In this document: positions 48,456-58,223 of the stretch, in pieces
How positions within the stretch are numbered: position 1 is the first letter of the stretch
How the letters are laid out: the number at the start of each line of letters is the position of its first letter
DNA from: Streptomyces albogriseolus
GTDB lineage: Bacteria; Actinomycetota; Actinomycetes; Streptomycetales; Streptomycetaceae
Length of the DNA: 64,000 nucleotides
Assembly: GCA_014650475.1 (NCBI GenBank)
Contig: BMVA01000016.1
Span: 1-64,000, forward strand
Direction: 5' to 3'
Notes under the pieces: generated by a model
Database searches by the model: none
The model's input: only the letters and a program-made list of their open reading frames with translations
What the model was told of the DNA's origin: nothing
Position numbers and translations under genes: made by a program

Positions 48456-49457
48456 TCACCGGGCGCCGCCGGCTGAGGGGCGCGGCGCGGCCCGGCGGGT
48501 TCTGTGGCGCAACCGTGCGAGCAGGCCTCGGCGTCCGGCGCGGTCGGTGGCGGTCGGGGTGTCCGGACGGGCCGGCGCGGCAGGCCGGGCCGGCGGGGGT
48601 GAGAGCACCGGCCTGCGGGACGCGGGCGGCCGGGGCGCCGGGCGGTGGGCCCGGGCCTCGTCCACCAGGCGGGTCAGGTCGGCCCGCAGCCAGGCGATCT
48701 CGTCCGGGTCGCGGGCCGTCATGAGGTCCGCCGCGATCTGCGCCCCCGGCGAGTCAGGGTGTGCGCCGCCGGGCGGACGGCGGCGGAACCCGTCGAGGTG
48801 GGACCGGTCGTAGGGGTCCCGTACCACCTGCGTCATGTGCGGCGGGTCGAGGAACGACGCGACCGCGCCCGCGCGGGCCCAGGGGTCCTCGGCCTCCCGG
48901 AGCAGGAAACCCAGGTGTCTGCTGCGCCAGTTGCGGGGCCGCAGGTCGATCCCGGAGTCCAGCAGACCGCGCAGCCCTTCAGGCATGCGTCCGGTCAGCA
49001 GCGGAGCGTTCTTCCCGTCGTCGCCGAACAGCCGCAGCTCGTCGGCGAGATAGAGCCAGACCACGGCACGGTAGCGGTTCAGGTGGAACGCCACCGGGAC
49101 CAGCAGGCCGAGCCTCGCCAGCCGGGCGAACCGTGACTTCGCCACCCCCAGCAGCGCGGCGCCCTCCGCGGTCCCCACGGCGTGCACGCTGCGGCGCAAC
49201 GTCTCGGGGAACCCCGGTCCTGCGCGCAGCCGTTCGATCTCCGCCCGCGCGACCCGCCGCTCCCCCGCCGACCCACCGGGCTCCGTGCGGATGCGGCCGA
49301 GGCGCACGGCCAGGTCGAACTCCGCGCGCCGCAGGCCCAGTTCCCTGGCCGCTCCACCGGTCGTGACCCAGGAGTCGTCCTTCGCCACGACCGGTCCGGC
49401 CTCCAGGTCGAAAGCCGTGACCGTCCGCTGTGTGGTGGTCGTCCGCTGTCGGGACAT
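48456..49457 (-). CDS. DUF6397 family protein, MerR-like helix-turn-helix motifs
   Basis: 333 residues from ATG 49457, with GGGGGAGA upstream. N-terminal region: WVTTGGAARELGLRRAEFDLAVRLGRIRTEPG, then VGTAEGAALLGVAKSRFARLARLGLLVPVAF, two helix-turn-helix-like segments resembling excisionase/MerR folds. The middle has VVWLYLADELRLF and RNWRSRHLGFLLREAEDPWARAGAVASFLDPP. The C-terminal 80 residues are Pro/Arg/Ala low complexity. A Streptomyces family of unknown function; DNA binding is inferred only from the HTH-like parts. Confidence 0.8.
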   Translation of the reverse strand: MSRQRTTTTQRTVTAFDLEAGPVVAKDDSWVTTGGAARELGLRRAEFDLAVRLGRIRTEPGGSAGERRVARAEIERLRAGPGFPETLRRSVHAVGTAEGAALLGVAKSRFARLARLGLLVPVAFHLNRYRAVVWLYLADELRLFGDDGKNAPLLTGRMPEGLRGLLDSGIDLRPRNWRSRHLGFLLREAEDPWARAGAVASFLDPPHMTQVVRDPYDRSHLDGFRRRPPGGAHPDSPGAQIAADLMTARDPDEIAWLRADLTRLVDEARAHRPAPRPPASRRPVLSPPPARPAAPARPDTPTATDRAGRRGLLARLRHRTRRAAPRPSAGGAR

Positions 49458-49584
49458 GCTCGTCTCCCCCGTGCGTCTGGCGGGCCGGCGCCGGTTGCGC
49501 CCGCTCCGGGAAAGACGGTAGCCGTTCCGTCACGCTACGTGGCGGCCCTGTGGACAACCTTCGGCGGGACGGTGAATCCGCAGG

Positions 49585-49992
49585 TCAGTCCCCCGCACCC
49601 GGCTCCGGTCGACGGGTGTCGACGTCCAGATGCTCGCCGACCCGGTTGACGAGCAGCGTCATCTCGTAGGCGATGTGCCCGATGTCGGCCTCGGCGCCGC
49701 TGAGGACGCACAGGCAGCTTCCCGAACCGGCGGCGGTGACGAAGAGCACCGCTTCGTCGAACTCGATCATCGTCTGGCGCACCCCGCCCGCGCCGAAGTG
49801 CCGCCCCGAGCCCTTGGCGAGGCTGTGCAGCCCGGACGAGACGGCGGCCAGATGCTCGGCGTCCTCGCGGCGCAGGCCCGTGCTGGCCCCTGTCACCAGG
49901 CCGTCGTTCGAGAGGATCAGCGCGTGCCGTACGTGTTCGACGCGCTGGGTCAGGTCGTCCAGCAGCCAGTCGAGTCCCTGGTTCTGCCCCAT
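49585..49992 (-). CDS. Roadblock/LC7 domain protein, conservon CvnB-like
   Basis: 135 residues from ATG 49992, with GGGGGAGA upstream. Sequence features of CvnB proteins: LDWLLDDLTQRVEHVRHALILSNDGLVTGAS, then REDAEHLAAVSSGLHSLAKGSG, MIEFDEAVLFVTAAGSGSCLCVL and IAYEMTLLVNRVGEHL. In complete conservons (cvnABCD) this protein pairs with a sensor-like ATPase, a DUF742 protein and a GTPase. None of these is adjacent; the only relative is a broken cvnD-like remnant 600 bp away (50591-50940). It may serve a GTPase encoded elsewhere. Confidence 0.9.
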   Translation of the reverse strand: MGQNQGLDWLLDDLTQRVEHVRHALILSNDGLVTGASTGLRREDAEHLAAVSSGLHSLAKGSGRHFGAGGVRQTMIEFDEAVLFVTAAGSGSCLCVLSGAEADIGHIAYEMTLLVNRVGEHLDVDTRRPEPGAGD

Positions 49993-50106
49993 GTCGTGTG
50001 TCTCCCCCTGTGTCCCCGTGTGCCCCGTGTGTCGTCCCCTCCGGTCGGGAGGGTCCCTGCGCCAGCCTTCCCCACGACCGGGCGGCGGGCAAGGAAGATG
50101 AGAGCC

Positions 50107-50535
50107 ATGGGACAGAAGATGACCGAGGAAGAGTGGCGGGCGTTCGTCTCGCACGGCACCCGCACCGGGAAGCTGGCCACCGTCCGGGCCGACGGGCGTC
50201 CGCATCTGGCGCCGGTCTGGTTCGTGCTCGACGGGGACGAGGTGGTGTTCAACACCGGCGCGGCGACCGTGAAGGGACGCAACCTGGCCCGTGACGGGCG
50301 GATCGCCCTCTGCGTGGACGACGACCGGCCGCCCTTCGCGTACGTGATCCTGGAGGGCCGGGCGCGTCTCTCGGAGGACCCCGGGGAGCTGCGGCACTGG
50401 GCTGCCCGGATCGGCGCGCGGTACATGGGCGAGGACCGCGCGGAGGAGTTCGGCGCCCGCAACGGCGTGCCGGGCGAGCTGCTGGTCCGGGTGCGGATCG
50501 ACAAGGTGCTGGCCGAAAAGGGCGTGGCGGACTGA
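50107..50535 (+). CDS. PPOX class F420-dependent oxidoreductase
   Basis: 142 residues from ATG 50107. Split beta-barrel flavin fold: GTRTGKLATVRADGRPHLAPVWFVLDGDEVVFNTGAATVKGRNLARDGRIALCVDDDRPPFAYVILEGRA covers the conserved core, with KLATVRADGRPHLAPV and KGRNLARD being cofactor-binding blocks. Such small proteins bind F420 or FMN and reduce diverse substrates or sequester F420. It stands alone between the orphan roadblock gene and the cvnD remnant and appears to have been placed between them. A long hairpin follows. Confidence 0.85.
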   Translation: MGQKMTEEEWRAFVSHGTRTGKLATVRADGRPHLAPVWFVLDGDEVVFNTGAATVKGRNLARDGRIALCVDDDRPPFAYVILEGRARLSEDPGELRHWAARIGARYMGEDRAEEFGARNGVPGELLVRVRIDKVLAEKGVAD

Positions 50536-50543
50536 CACCGGGC

Positions 50544-50583
50544 GGGGGTGCCGGCCGGGCACGCCGTGCGGGCCGGCGCCCCC
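50544..50583 (+). terminator. Hairpin after PPOX gene
   Basis: GGGGGTGCCGGCC (50544-50556) pairs with GGCCGGCGCCCCC (50571-50583): 13 bp with one G-U pair. The inner GCAC/GTGC adds a second small stem. It ends a few bases before the end of the cvnD remnant. Confidence 0.75.
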
Positions 50584-50590
50584 GTCGCGG

Positions 50591-50940
50591 TCATCCCACC
50601 GAGTCGAGCAGCCGGGCGGTGTGCATGCGTCCGGCGTACTCGACGAGCTGGATGAGCACCTCCTTGCCCGAGTCGCGCTCGCGGGCGTCGCACAGCGCCA
50701 CGGGCGTCCCCGGGTCGAGGTCGAGGGCCCGGCAGACGTCGCGCGCGTCGTGCCGCCGGGCGCCTGCGAAGCAGTTGACGGCGACGACGAAGGGAATCTT
50801 CCGGTGCTCGAAGTAGTCGACCGCCGGGAAGCAGTCCTCCAGCCGCCGGGTGTCCGCCAGGACGACCGCGCCGAGCCGAGCGCGCCCTGCGCGAGTTCGT
50901 CCCACAGAAACCAGAAGCGGTCCGGGCGCAGGCGCATGAA
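50591..50940 (-). pseudogene. Broken conservon GTPase (CvnD-like) remnant
   Basis: The 50591-50875 frame encodes a CvnD-type C-terminal half: GAVVLADTRRLEDCFPAVDYFEHRKIPFVVAVNCF, PVALCDARERDSGKEVLIQLVEYA. The preceding piece, in another frame (about 50876-50940), encodes DRFWFLWDELAQGALG, which should run straight into GAVVLADTRR. The two are separated by a 5-bp tandem duplication, CCGAGCCGAG at 50871-50880 on the plus strand; removing one unit restores one frame. The P-loop and the rest of the N-terminus are missing. Dead by truncation and frameshift. Confidence 0.8.
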
Positions 50941-51051
50941 GGGGGCGCGTTTCGGAAGCGGCGCGAAGTTGACGCACCGGTGGCGTGGTGCGACCGCATT
51001 GCGCTCGAACGTGCGCGGTGTCGCCGGTTCCGGTGAGGGATCATGCGGTGC

Positions 51052-51651
51052 ATGAGCGACGACCACACACATGTGCAGGAGTTCTTCAGCGCCCGCGCCG
51101 CCGACTGGGACCGCCGGTTCCCCGACGACGGCCCGGCCTACGCCGCTGCGGTCGCCGAGCTGGGGCTGCGCGAGGGCGGCCGGGTGCTGGACGCCGGCTG
51201 CGGCACCGGGCGGGCGCTGCCCGCGCTGCGCGCGGCGGTGGGCCCGTCCGGTGTGGTGCTGGGCGCGGATCTGACGCCGGCGATGCTGCGGGAGGCCGCG
51301 CGGGCCGGCCGTGACCGGGACGGGACGCTGCTGCTGACGGACGTGGCGGCGTTGCCGTTGCGCTCGTCCTCGCTGGACGCCGTGTTCGCGGCCGGGCTGA
51401 TCGCGCATCTGCCGCAGCCGGGCGAGAACCTGCGGGAGATCCGGCGCGTCGTCCGGCGGGGCGGGGTGCTCGCCCTGTTCCACCCGATCGGACGGGCCGC
51501 CCTCGCCGCACGCCAGGGGCGCGTACTCACCCCCGACGACCTGCGCGCCGAGCCGAACCTGCGGGCGCTGCTCACGGGCGCGGGCTGGCGCATGACGTCG
51601 TACGCCGACGAGGACACGCGGTTCCTGGCGCTGGCGGTACGGGACGCCTGA
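51052..51651 (+). CDS. Class I SAM-dependent methyltransferase
   Basis: 199 residues from ATG 51052 (ATG 51043 possible). Motif I VLDAGCGTGRALPAL binds S-adenosylmethionine; VVLGADLTPAMLREA is motif II with the acidic residue; LPLRSSSLDAVFAAGLIAHLPQP is motif IV; RVVRRGGVLALFHPIG is post-motif. It belongs to the ubiE/COQ5-like group. The substrate is unknown. The gene begins about 100 bp from the broken cvnD and is transcribed divergently from it. Confidence 0.88.
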   Translation: MSDDHTHVQEFFSARAADWDRRFPDDGPAYAAAVAELGLREGGRVLDAGCGTGRALPALRAAVGPSGVVLGADLTPAMLREAARAGRDRDGTLLLTDVAALPLRSSSLDAVFAAGLIAHLPQPGENLREIRRVVRRGGVLALFHPIGRAALAARQGRVLTPDDLRAEPNLRALLTGAGWRMTSYADEDTRFLALAVRDA

Positions 51652-51828
51652 GGCGTCTTCCCCGTCCGCCTGGCCGTCGTCCAAGGCGGCGAACAGGCCC
51701 GCGCACCGGGTCGATTCGCCCCGTCCGGCCGGAAACCTGCAGCTCCGGGCGCGTGTGCGGGGTCGTGACAACGGGCGCGGGGTCGGCATATGGTGCGCGC
51801 CGACGGACGAACCGATGGGGAGGCTGGG

Positions 51829-52677
51829 ATGGCCGGGACGGACCAGGAAGCCGTCGCCGCCGACGACGACGCGCTCTATGTGCTGACGGCGGCGCTGCTG
51901 ACGCCCGCGAAGTTCCCCAGCGTGCTGGGCGACGACTACCCCGAGGCCTGCGCGGCGCTCGGCCTTCCGCCCGTGGCCGACGGCTACGGGCTGGTGCTCG
52001 GCCAGGACGGGGAAGGCGCCCGGTGGACCGTGGTCGTCGACGACGTCTCGCTGGTCGCGGTCGCGATCGCGTCCTGGGACTGCGGCATGGAGCACGATCT
52101 GTCGCCGGAGGAGCGCACGGTCGTCGCCGCGCTGCCCGGCTGGCCCCTCGCGGTGGCCGTGGCGGCGCCGCATGTGCCCGCGCCGCACGATCCCTCCCCC
52201 GACGTGGCGGACATGCCGCCGCTGTCACCGCCGGACGCGGAGGTGTGGGGGCCGGCCCAGCGGCGTCTGGGGGCCGACGAGATCGCGCTGCAGTGGGCGA
52301 CGTGGCGGGAGCAGGTGGACGACTCGGCGTTCCCGACGCCGGACTCGGCGCCGTCGGGCGCCGACGGGACAACGGAGAGCGGCGACGGCGGGGCTGCCTC
52401 TGCGGGCGGGCACGGCGGGATCCGCCGGGTGCTGGCCGAGGCGCGCGCCTACATCGACTCGCCGCCGCCGCTGGGGCGGGTGCGGTCGTCCTTCGCACCG
52501 GGCGGTGCGCGGACGCTGCGCGCGGACGGACCCGGGTGGTCGCTGGTCGCGCGGACGGACGACATCGCCTTCGTCCTGCTCGACGACGAACCCGGCGAGG
52601 TGCTTCCCGTGGGCCGGGGGCCGGAACTGCCGGGGCTGCTCAAGGCGCTGGACGAGATGGCCGTACGGCCGTTGTGA
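51829..52677 (+). CDS. Conserved Streptomyces hypothetical protein
   Basis: 282 residues from ATG 51829, with GGGAGG upstream. No transmembrane helices. Recognisable blocks are DDDALYVLTAALLTPAKFPSVLGDDYPEACAALGLP, GYGLVLGQDGEGARWTVVVDD, VAVAIASWDCGMEHDLSPEE and the C-terminal RTLRADGPGWSLVARTDDIAFVLLDDEPGEVLPVGRG. The chain has two similar alpha/beta halves separated by a Pro/Asp/Gly linker. I do not recognise a function. The flanking 51652-51828 region holds no gene that I can support. Confidence 0.75.
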   Translation: MAGTDQEAVAADDDALYVLTAALLTPAKFPSVLGDDYPEACAALGLPPVADGYGLVLGQDGEGARWTVVVDDVSLVAVAIASWDCGMEHDLSPEERTVVAALPGWPLAVAVAAPHVPAPHDPSPDVADMPPLSPPDAEVWGPAQRRLGADEIALQWATWREQVDDSAFPTPDSAPSGADGTTESGDGGAASAGGHGGIRRVLAEARAYIDSPPPLGRVRSSFAPGGARTLRADGPGWSLVARTDDIAFVLLDDEPGEVLPVGRGPELPGLLKALDEMAVRPL

Positions 52678-52864
52678 GCCGAGGGGGCGGGGCAGGACGC
52701 CCGGAGCCGGAGTCTGGGCGTGCGCCACGCGCGGCGCCGGGCCGGGGACGCGCACGCGCTGCGGCCCGCCGGGCAGGCGTGCCCGCAGCGCGCGGCGGGA
52801 CGCGCATCCCGGCCCGCGCCTCGGGCACCTGCCCCTTCCCCGACGCGTCAGTACGTACCCCGTC

Positions 52865-53047
52865 TCAGCGGCCCAGCTCCTTGCGGGTGGCCCGCCGCAG
52901 GCGTTGCCGCTGGGACGGGTCCAGGGTCAGGTAGGCGGCTGCCGGGACTCCCAGGATGATCAGGAGCGCCGCCCACCAGGGCAGCCAGATGAGCAGGATG
53001 AGCCCGACCGCCACACCTCCCGCGGCGATCTTCGCGTTCTTCGACAT
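52865..53047 (-). CDS. Small membrane protein
   Basis: 60 residues from ATG 53047, with GGAGG eight bases upstream. A short Lys-containing N-terminus (MSKNAKIAAGG), then two hydrophobic segments (about 8-25 and 28-46) with tryptophans (LIWLPWWAALLII), and a basic C-terminus (SQRQRLRRATRKELGR). It is probably inserted in the membrane as a hairpin. No function known. The 187 bp after it (52678-52864) contain no supportable gene. Confidence 0.7.
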   Translation of the reverse strand: MSKNAKIAAGGVAVGLILLIWLPWWAALLIILGVPAAAYLTLDPSQRQRLRRATRKELGR

Positions 53048-53238
53048 GTGCGTCGCCTCCTTCGCGGCCACTGCCGCTCTCTGTCGTGAAAACGGGTCCG
53101 CGTCGGCGGCGGTTCCTGGCCGCCACCCTGAGACGTCCCTGAGATGCGCCCCCTAAGGTCTCGGGCGGCCCACGGTCTCCTCCCTCACCATGGTGACCCA
53201 CCTCACAGCACAGGGGTACCCGCGGGACGCGCCGGACG

Positions 53239-53706
53239 TCAGGGAGCGTCCACGCCGTCCAGCCCCGGCAGCAGCGACTCCAGTCCGCTGGGCAGGGCGG
53301 TGGGCAGGCCGCTCGGCCAGTCGCTGGGCAGCGCGGTCGGGAGGCCGGAGGGCAGTTCCGTGGGGAAGTCCGAGGGCAGCAGCCCGGTCGGGAACTCCGA
53401 CGGCAGGTCCAGCGACGGGCCTCCGGTGGCGGTCTCGGCGGGCTCCGTGTCCGGGCCGTCCTCGTCCGACGTGACGAGCACGGCGAGGGAGACGACCAGG
53501 GCCGCCACGATCACGGCGAGCACCAGGATCAGCAGGCGGCGCCGTCCGGGGCCGCGTCCTGGTCCGCCCCCGTCTCCGCCGTCGTCGGGCGGGCCGGAGG
53601 AGGACCCGTCCTCGTAGGGGGGCGGGCCGAAGCTTCCGCCGTGCGGCGGGGGCGCGTCGTCCGGCGGGCCGGGCGGCTGCTGGGGCGGTACGGGTGGCGT
53701 GGCCAT
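53239..53706 (-). CDS. Membrane-anchored protein with Pro-rich cytoplasmic part and LPS/FP repeats outside
   Basis: 155 residues from ATG 53706. Residues 1-60 are Pro/Gly/Asp-rich (PPVPPQQPPGPPDDAPPP); a basic stretch (GRGPGRRR) precedes one transmembrane helix (about 62-84, LLILVLAVIVAALVVSLAVLV). The outer part ends in a degenerate repeat of about 10 residues: LPSEFPTGL, LPSDFPTEL, LPSGLPTAL, LPSDWPSGL, LPTALPSGL. No family function known to me; low-complexity ends mean it could be a cell-wall-associated anchor. Confidence 0.65.
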   Translation of the reverse strand: MATPPVPPQQPPGPPDDAPPPHGGSFGPPPYEDGSSSGPPDDGGDGGGPGRGPGRRRLLILVLAVIVAALVVSLAVLVTSDEDGPDTEPAETATGGPSLDLPSEFPTGLLPSDFPTELPSGLPTALPSDWPSGLPTALPSGLESLLPGLDGVDAP

Positions 53707-53883
53707 GGACACATCGTCGCCGCGGGTCCCCGCCCGCGCGAGAAGACGGCGGTGAAACCGCCCGCCAGTCGTGGCACCCGCACCCGGAACACCCCGCTCC
53801 CCGCGCAGAGCGCACACCCGGCGCGCGGGTGCTCATGGCACCCCGGACCCGCCCAGGCCGGGTGCGGGTCGTCGTGGGTTGCT

Positions 53884-53952
53884 CGCGCAGTTCCCCGCGC
53901 CCCTGAGGGTGCTGCGGTGGACGCGCCCCGAAGGGGCGCGGGGAACTGCGCG
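53884..53952. repeat. Intergenic 21-bp inverted repeat, Streptomyces repetitive hairpin
   Basis: 53884-53904 and 53932-53952 are perfect 21-bp inverted arms (CGCGCAGTTCCCCGCGCCCCT and its complement), 27 bp apart. A small hairpin GCGCCCC-GAA-GGGGCGC is nested in the right part. The GTTCCCCGCGCCCC/GGGGCGCGGGGAAC motif is, to my knowledge, a frequent intergenic repeat in Streptomyces genomes. The region 53707-54044 contains no supportable gene. Confidence 0.75.
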
Positions 53953-54006
53953 CCAAGCCCCCACCGCGCCGCGGCCGGTACGGTCACCGGACGCGAACGC
54001 CCCGCC

Positions 54007-54032
54007 GGGGCCCGCCCTCAAGAGCGGGCCCC
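54007..54032 (-). terminator. xylA terminator
   Basis: GGGGCCCGC (54007-54015), 8-nt loop, GCGGGCCCC (54024-54032): a perfect 9-bp stem 12 bp downstream of the xylA stop. Confidence 0.7.
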
Positions 54033-54044
54033 GCCCAGGGGGCC

Positions 54045-55325
<1,281 letters not shown>

Positions 55326-56771
55326 ATGTCAGCAGCCGAGGGTCCGCTCGTCGTCGGCGTGGACACATCCACCCAGTCCACCAAGGCCCTGGTCGTCGAC
55401 GTGGCGACCGGCAGGGTCGTCGCAAGCGGCCAGGCGCCGCACACGGTGACCTCGGGCGCGGGACGGGAGAGCGACCCGCGACAGTGGTGGGACGCCCTGA
55501 CCGAAGCGCTGCGGCAGTGCGGCGTGGCCGCGCACGAGGCCGCGGCGGTGTCGATCGGCGGGCAGCAGCACGGTCTGGTCACGCTGGACGAGCACGGCGA
55601 GCCGGTCCGCCCGGCGCTGCTGTGGAACGACGTGCGGTCCGCCCCGCAGGCGAGCCGGCTGGTGGAGGAGCTGGGCGGCGCGAAGGCGTGGGCCGAGCGG
55701 ACCGGAAGCCTGCCCACCGCGTCCTTCACGGTCACCAAGTGGGCCTGGCTGGCGGAGCACGAGCCGGACGCGGTGCGCGCCACCAAGGCGGTGCGGCTCC
55801 CCCACGACTACCTGACCGAGCGGCTCACCGGACAGGGCGCCACCGACCGCGGCGACGCCTCGGGCACCGGCTGGTGGGCGTCCGCGACGGAGGCGTACGA
55901 CGAGGAGATCCTGGCGCACGTGGGGCTCGACCCGGCGCTGCTGCCGCGTGTGGTGCGGCCGGGCGAGGTGGCCGGCACCGTGCGCGACGGGCACGACCTG
56001 CCGTTCTCCAAGGGGACGCTGGTGGCGTGCGGTACGGGTGACAACGCAGCCGCCGCGCTGGGTCTCGGGGTGCGCCCCGGCACGCCGGTGATGAGCCTCG
56101 GCACCTCGGGCACCGTGTACGCGGTGTCGCAGCACCGGCCCGCCGACCCGACCGGCACCGTGGCCGGCTTCGCCGACGCGCGCGGCGACTGGCTGCCGCT
56201 GGCCTGCACCCTCAACTGCACGCTCGCCGTGGACCGGGTCGCCGCCCTGCTCGGCCTGGACCGTGAGGCCGTGGAGCCGGGCCTGGGCGTCACGCTGCTG
56301 CCCTTCCTGGACGGCGAGCGCACCCCCAACCTCCCGCACTCCTCCGGCCTGTTGCACGGTCTGCGGCACGACACCACCGGCGGCCAGCTGCTCCAGGCCG
56401 CCTACGACGGCGCCGTCTACTCCCTGCTGGCCGCGCTCGACCTGGTGCTCGACGAGGACGCCGACCCGTCGACGCCGCTGCTGCTGATCGGCGGCGGCGC
56501 CCGCGGCACGGCCTGGCAGCAGACCGTACGGCGGCTGTCCGGGCGGCCCGTGCAGGTGCCCGAGGCGAAGGAACTGGTCGCGCTGGGCGCGGCGGCCCAG
56601 GCGGCCGGGCTGCTCACCGGGGAGGACCCGGCCGCGGTGGCCCGGCGTTGGGGCACCGCGGAGGGGCCGGTGCTGGAGGCGGTGGAGCGGGACGAGGAGA
56701 CCCTGTCCCGGCTGGCCGGGGTACTCTCCGACGCGGCCCCGCTGCTGGAGCGCGCCCCGGGCAACGGCTGA
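55326..56771 (+). CDS. xylB: Xylulokinase
   Basis: 481 residues from ATG 55326, with GGGAGA upstream. FGGY-family kinase: GVDTSTQSTKALVVDVATG (ATP phosphate-binding), AVSIGGQQHGLVTLDEHG, LLWNDVRSAPQ, CGTGDNAAAALGLGV, SLGTSGTVYAV and LLIGGGARGTAWQQTVRRL. It phosphorylates D-xylulose to xylulose 5-phosphate, feeding the pentose phosphate pathway. Divergent from xylA. The ROK regulator gene begins 97 bp downstream on the same strand. Confidence 0.96.
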   Translation: MSAAEGPLVVGVDTSTQSTKALVVDVATGRVVASGQAPHTVTSGAGRESDPRQWWDALTEALRQCGVAAHEAAAVSIGGQQHGLVTLDEHGEPVRPALLWNDVRSAPQASRLVEELGGAKAWAERTGSLPTASFTVTKWAWLAEHEPDAVRATKAVRLPHDYLTERLTGQGATDRGDASGTGWWASATEAYDEEILAHVGLDPALLPRVVRPGEVAGTVRDGHDLPFSKGTLVACGTGDNAAAALGLGVRPGTPVMSLGTSGTVYAVSQHRPADPTGTVAGFADARGDWLPLACTLNCTLAVDRVAALLGLDREAVEPGLGVTLLPFLDGERTPNLPHSSGLLHGLRHDTTGGQLLQAAYDGAVYSLLAALDLVLDEDADPSTPLLLIGGGARGTAWQQTVRRLSGRPVQVPEAKELVALGAAAQAAGLLTGEDPAAVARRWGTAEGPVLEAVERDEETLSRLAGVLSDAAPLLERAPGNG

Positions 56772-56868
56772 CGACGCCCCGGCGGGCGTCGCCCCACGGC
56801 GGCCCGCTGCCGGCCGCCGTGGACGTCCGCCGGGTGCGGACGGCACCGAACCGAGGATTGACGGAGGA

Positions 56869-58077
56869 ATGAGCGCACCGCTGCACAAGGCCCGCCCGGC
56901 AGGTCAGGGCCGTGCCCTGCCCGACACCCAGCAGGGCATGCGCCGCCGCAACCTGTCGCGGGTGATGCACACCGTCCAGGACGAGGGGCCGCTGTCCCGG
57001 GCCGCCGTCGCCTCCCGCATCGGGCTGACCCGCGCGGCGGTGTCCACGCTGGTCGACGAACTCATCCGCGCGGGGCTGCTGGAGGAGCTGGGCCCGGAGC
57101 GGCCCGGACGCGTCGGCCGGCCCGGTTCCGCCCTCGCGGTCAGCGGGCGGGGACCGGCCGGCATCGGCGCCGAGGTGGGCGTCGACCACCTCGCGGTGTG
57201 CGCGGTCGACCTGCGCGGGGAGGTCCGGGCGCGGGCGGTACGGCATGTGCCGAACCGGGGCCGCTCCCCCGAGCCCGTGCTCGGTGAACTCGCCGGGCTG
57301 ATCGACCGGGTGGTGGCCGAGGCGGAGGGCGAAGGGCTGTGGCCGGCCGGGCTCGCGGTCGCCGTGCCCGGCCTGGTGGCCCGCGACGCCCGCACCGTCG
57401 TCCGCGCGCCGAACCTCGGCTGGCTCGACACGGACCTCGGCCCGCTGCTCCCCGGGAAGCTGCCGCTCACGGTCGCCAACGAGGCCAACTTCGGCGCGCT
57501 CGCCGAACTGTGGCTCGGTGTGGACACCCCGCGTGACTTCCTGCACGTCTCGGCCGAGATCGGCATCGGCGCGGCGGTCGTCGTGGACGGGCGGGTGCTG
57601 CACGGCAACCGGGGGTTCGCGGGCGAGCTGGGCCACGTCCCGGTGTGGCCCGACGGCCCGCCGTGCGCCTGCGGCGGCCGGGGCTGTCTGGAGCAGTACG
57701 CGGGCGAGGACGCGGTGCTGCGCGCGGCCGGCCTCGAATCCGGCGAGGACCGCGTCGGCCTGCTCGCGGGCCGCGCCGAACAGGGCGACGCCGCGGTCCG
57801 GCGCGCCCTGCACGACGCGGGCACAGCGCTGGGCATCGCCCTGACCGGGGCGGTCAACCTCCTGGACCCCGAGAACGTGGTGCTGGGCGGCGCGCTGTCC
57901 GGGCTGTCGCCCTGGCTGCTGCCCTCGCTCCGCTCGGAGCTGGCCCGGCGTACGGCGGGCCGGCCCTGCCCGGTCTCCGTGTCCGCCCTGGGCCCGGAGG
58001 GGCCGTTGCTGGGCGCCGCCCACTCGGTGGTGCGAGGCGTCCTGGACGACCCGGCGGCGGTGGCGGAACGGGGCTGA
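56869..58077 (+). CDS. ROK family transcriptional repressor, probable xylose regulator
   Basis: 402 residues from ATG 56869, with GGAGG upstream. N-terminal winged HTH: MRRRNLSRVMHTVQDEGPLSRAAVASRIGLTRAAVSTLVDELIRAGLL. The sugar kinase-like domain follows, with IGAEVGVDHLAVCAVDL, LHVSAEIGIGAAVVVDG and the ROK zinc motif CACGGRGCLEQY. ROK repressors of this form (XylR, NagC) lose DNA binding on sugar binding. Its place after xylB and the lack of any transporter here make it the likely regulator of xylA/xylB and of an unlinked xylose transporter. Confidence 0.92.
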   Translation: MSAPLHKARPAGQGRALPDTQQGMRRRNLSRVMHTVQDEGPLSRAAVASRIGLTRAAVSTLVDELIRAGLLEELGPERPGRVGRPGSALAVSGRGPAGIGAEVGVDHLAVCAVDLRGEVRARAVRHVPNRGRSPEPVLGELAGLIDRVVAEAEGEGLWPAGLAVAVPGLVARDARTVVRAPNLGWLDTDLGPLLPGKLPLTVANEANFGALAELWLGVDTPRDFLHVSAEIGIGAAVVVDGRVLHGNRGFAGELGHVPVWPDGPPCACGGRGCLEQYAGEDAVLRAAGLESGEDRVGLLAGRAEQGDAAVRRALHDAGTALGIALTGAVNLLDPENVVLGGALSGLSPWLLPSLRSELARRTAGRPCPVSVSALGPEGPLLGAAHSVVRGVLDDPAAVAERG

Positions 58078-58223
58078 GTCCCTACGGGGTCGCCCGTGGG
58101 CGACCTCCCTGCCGCGCGGGCCGCCTCAGCGGTGCGCTGCCGTGCGACCTCCCGGGCCGCGCGGCCGTCGGCCCCGCGACCGGCGAGGCCACCTGGCGGC
58201 CGTGGGCCCAGCGGGCCGCGCGC

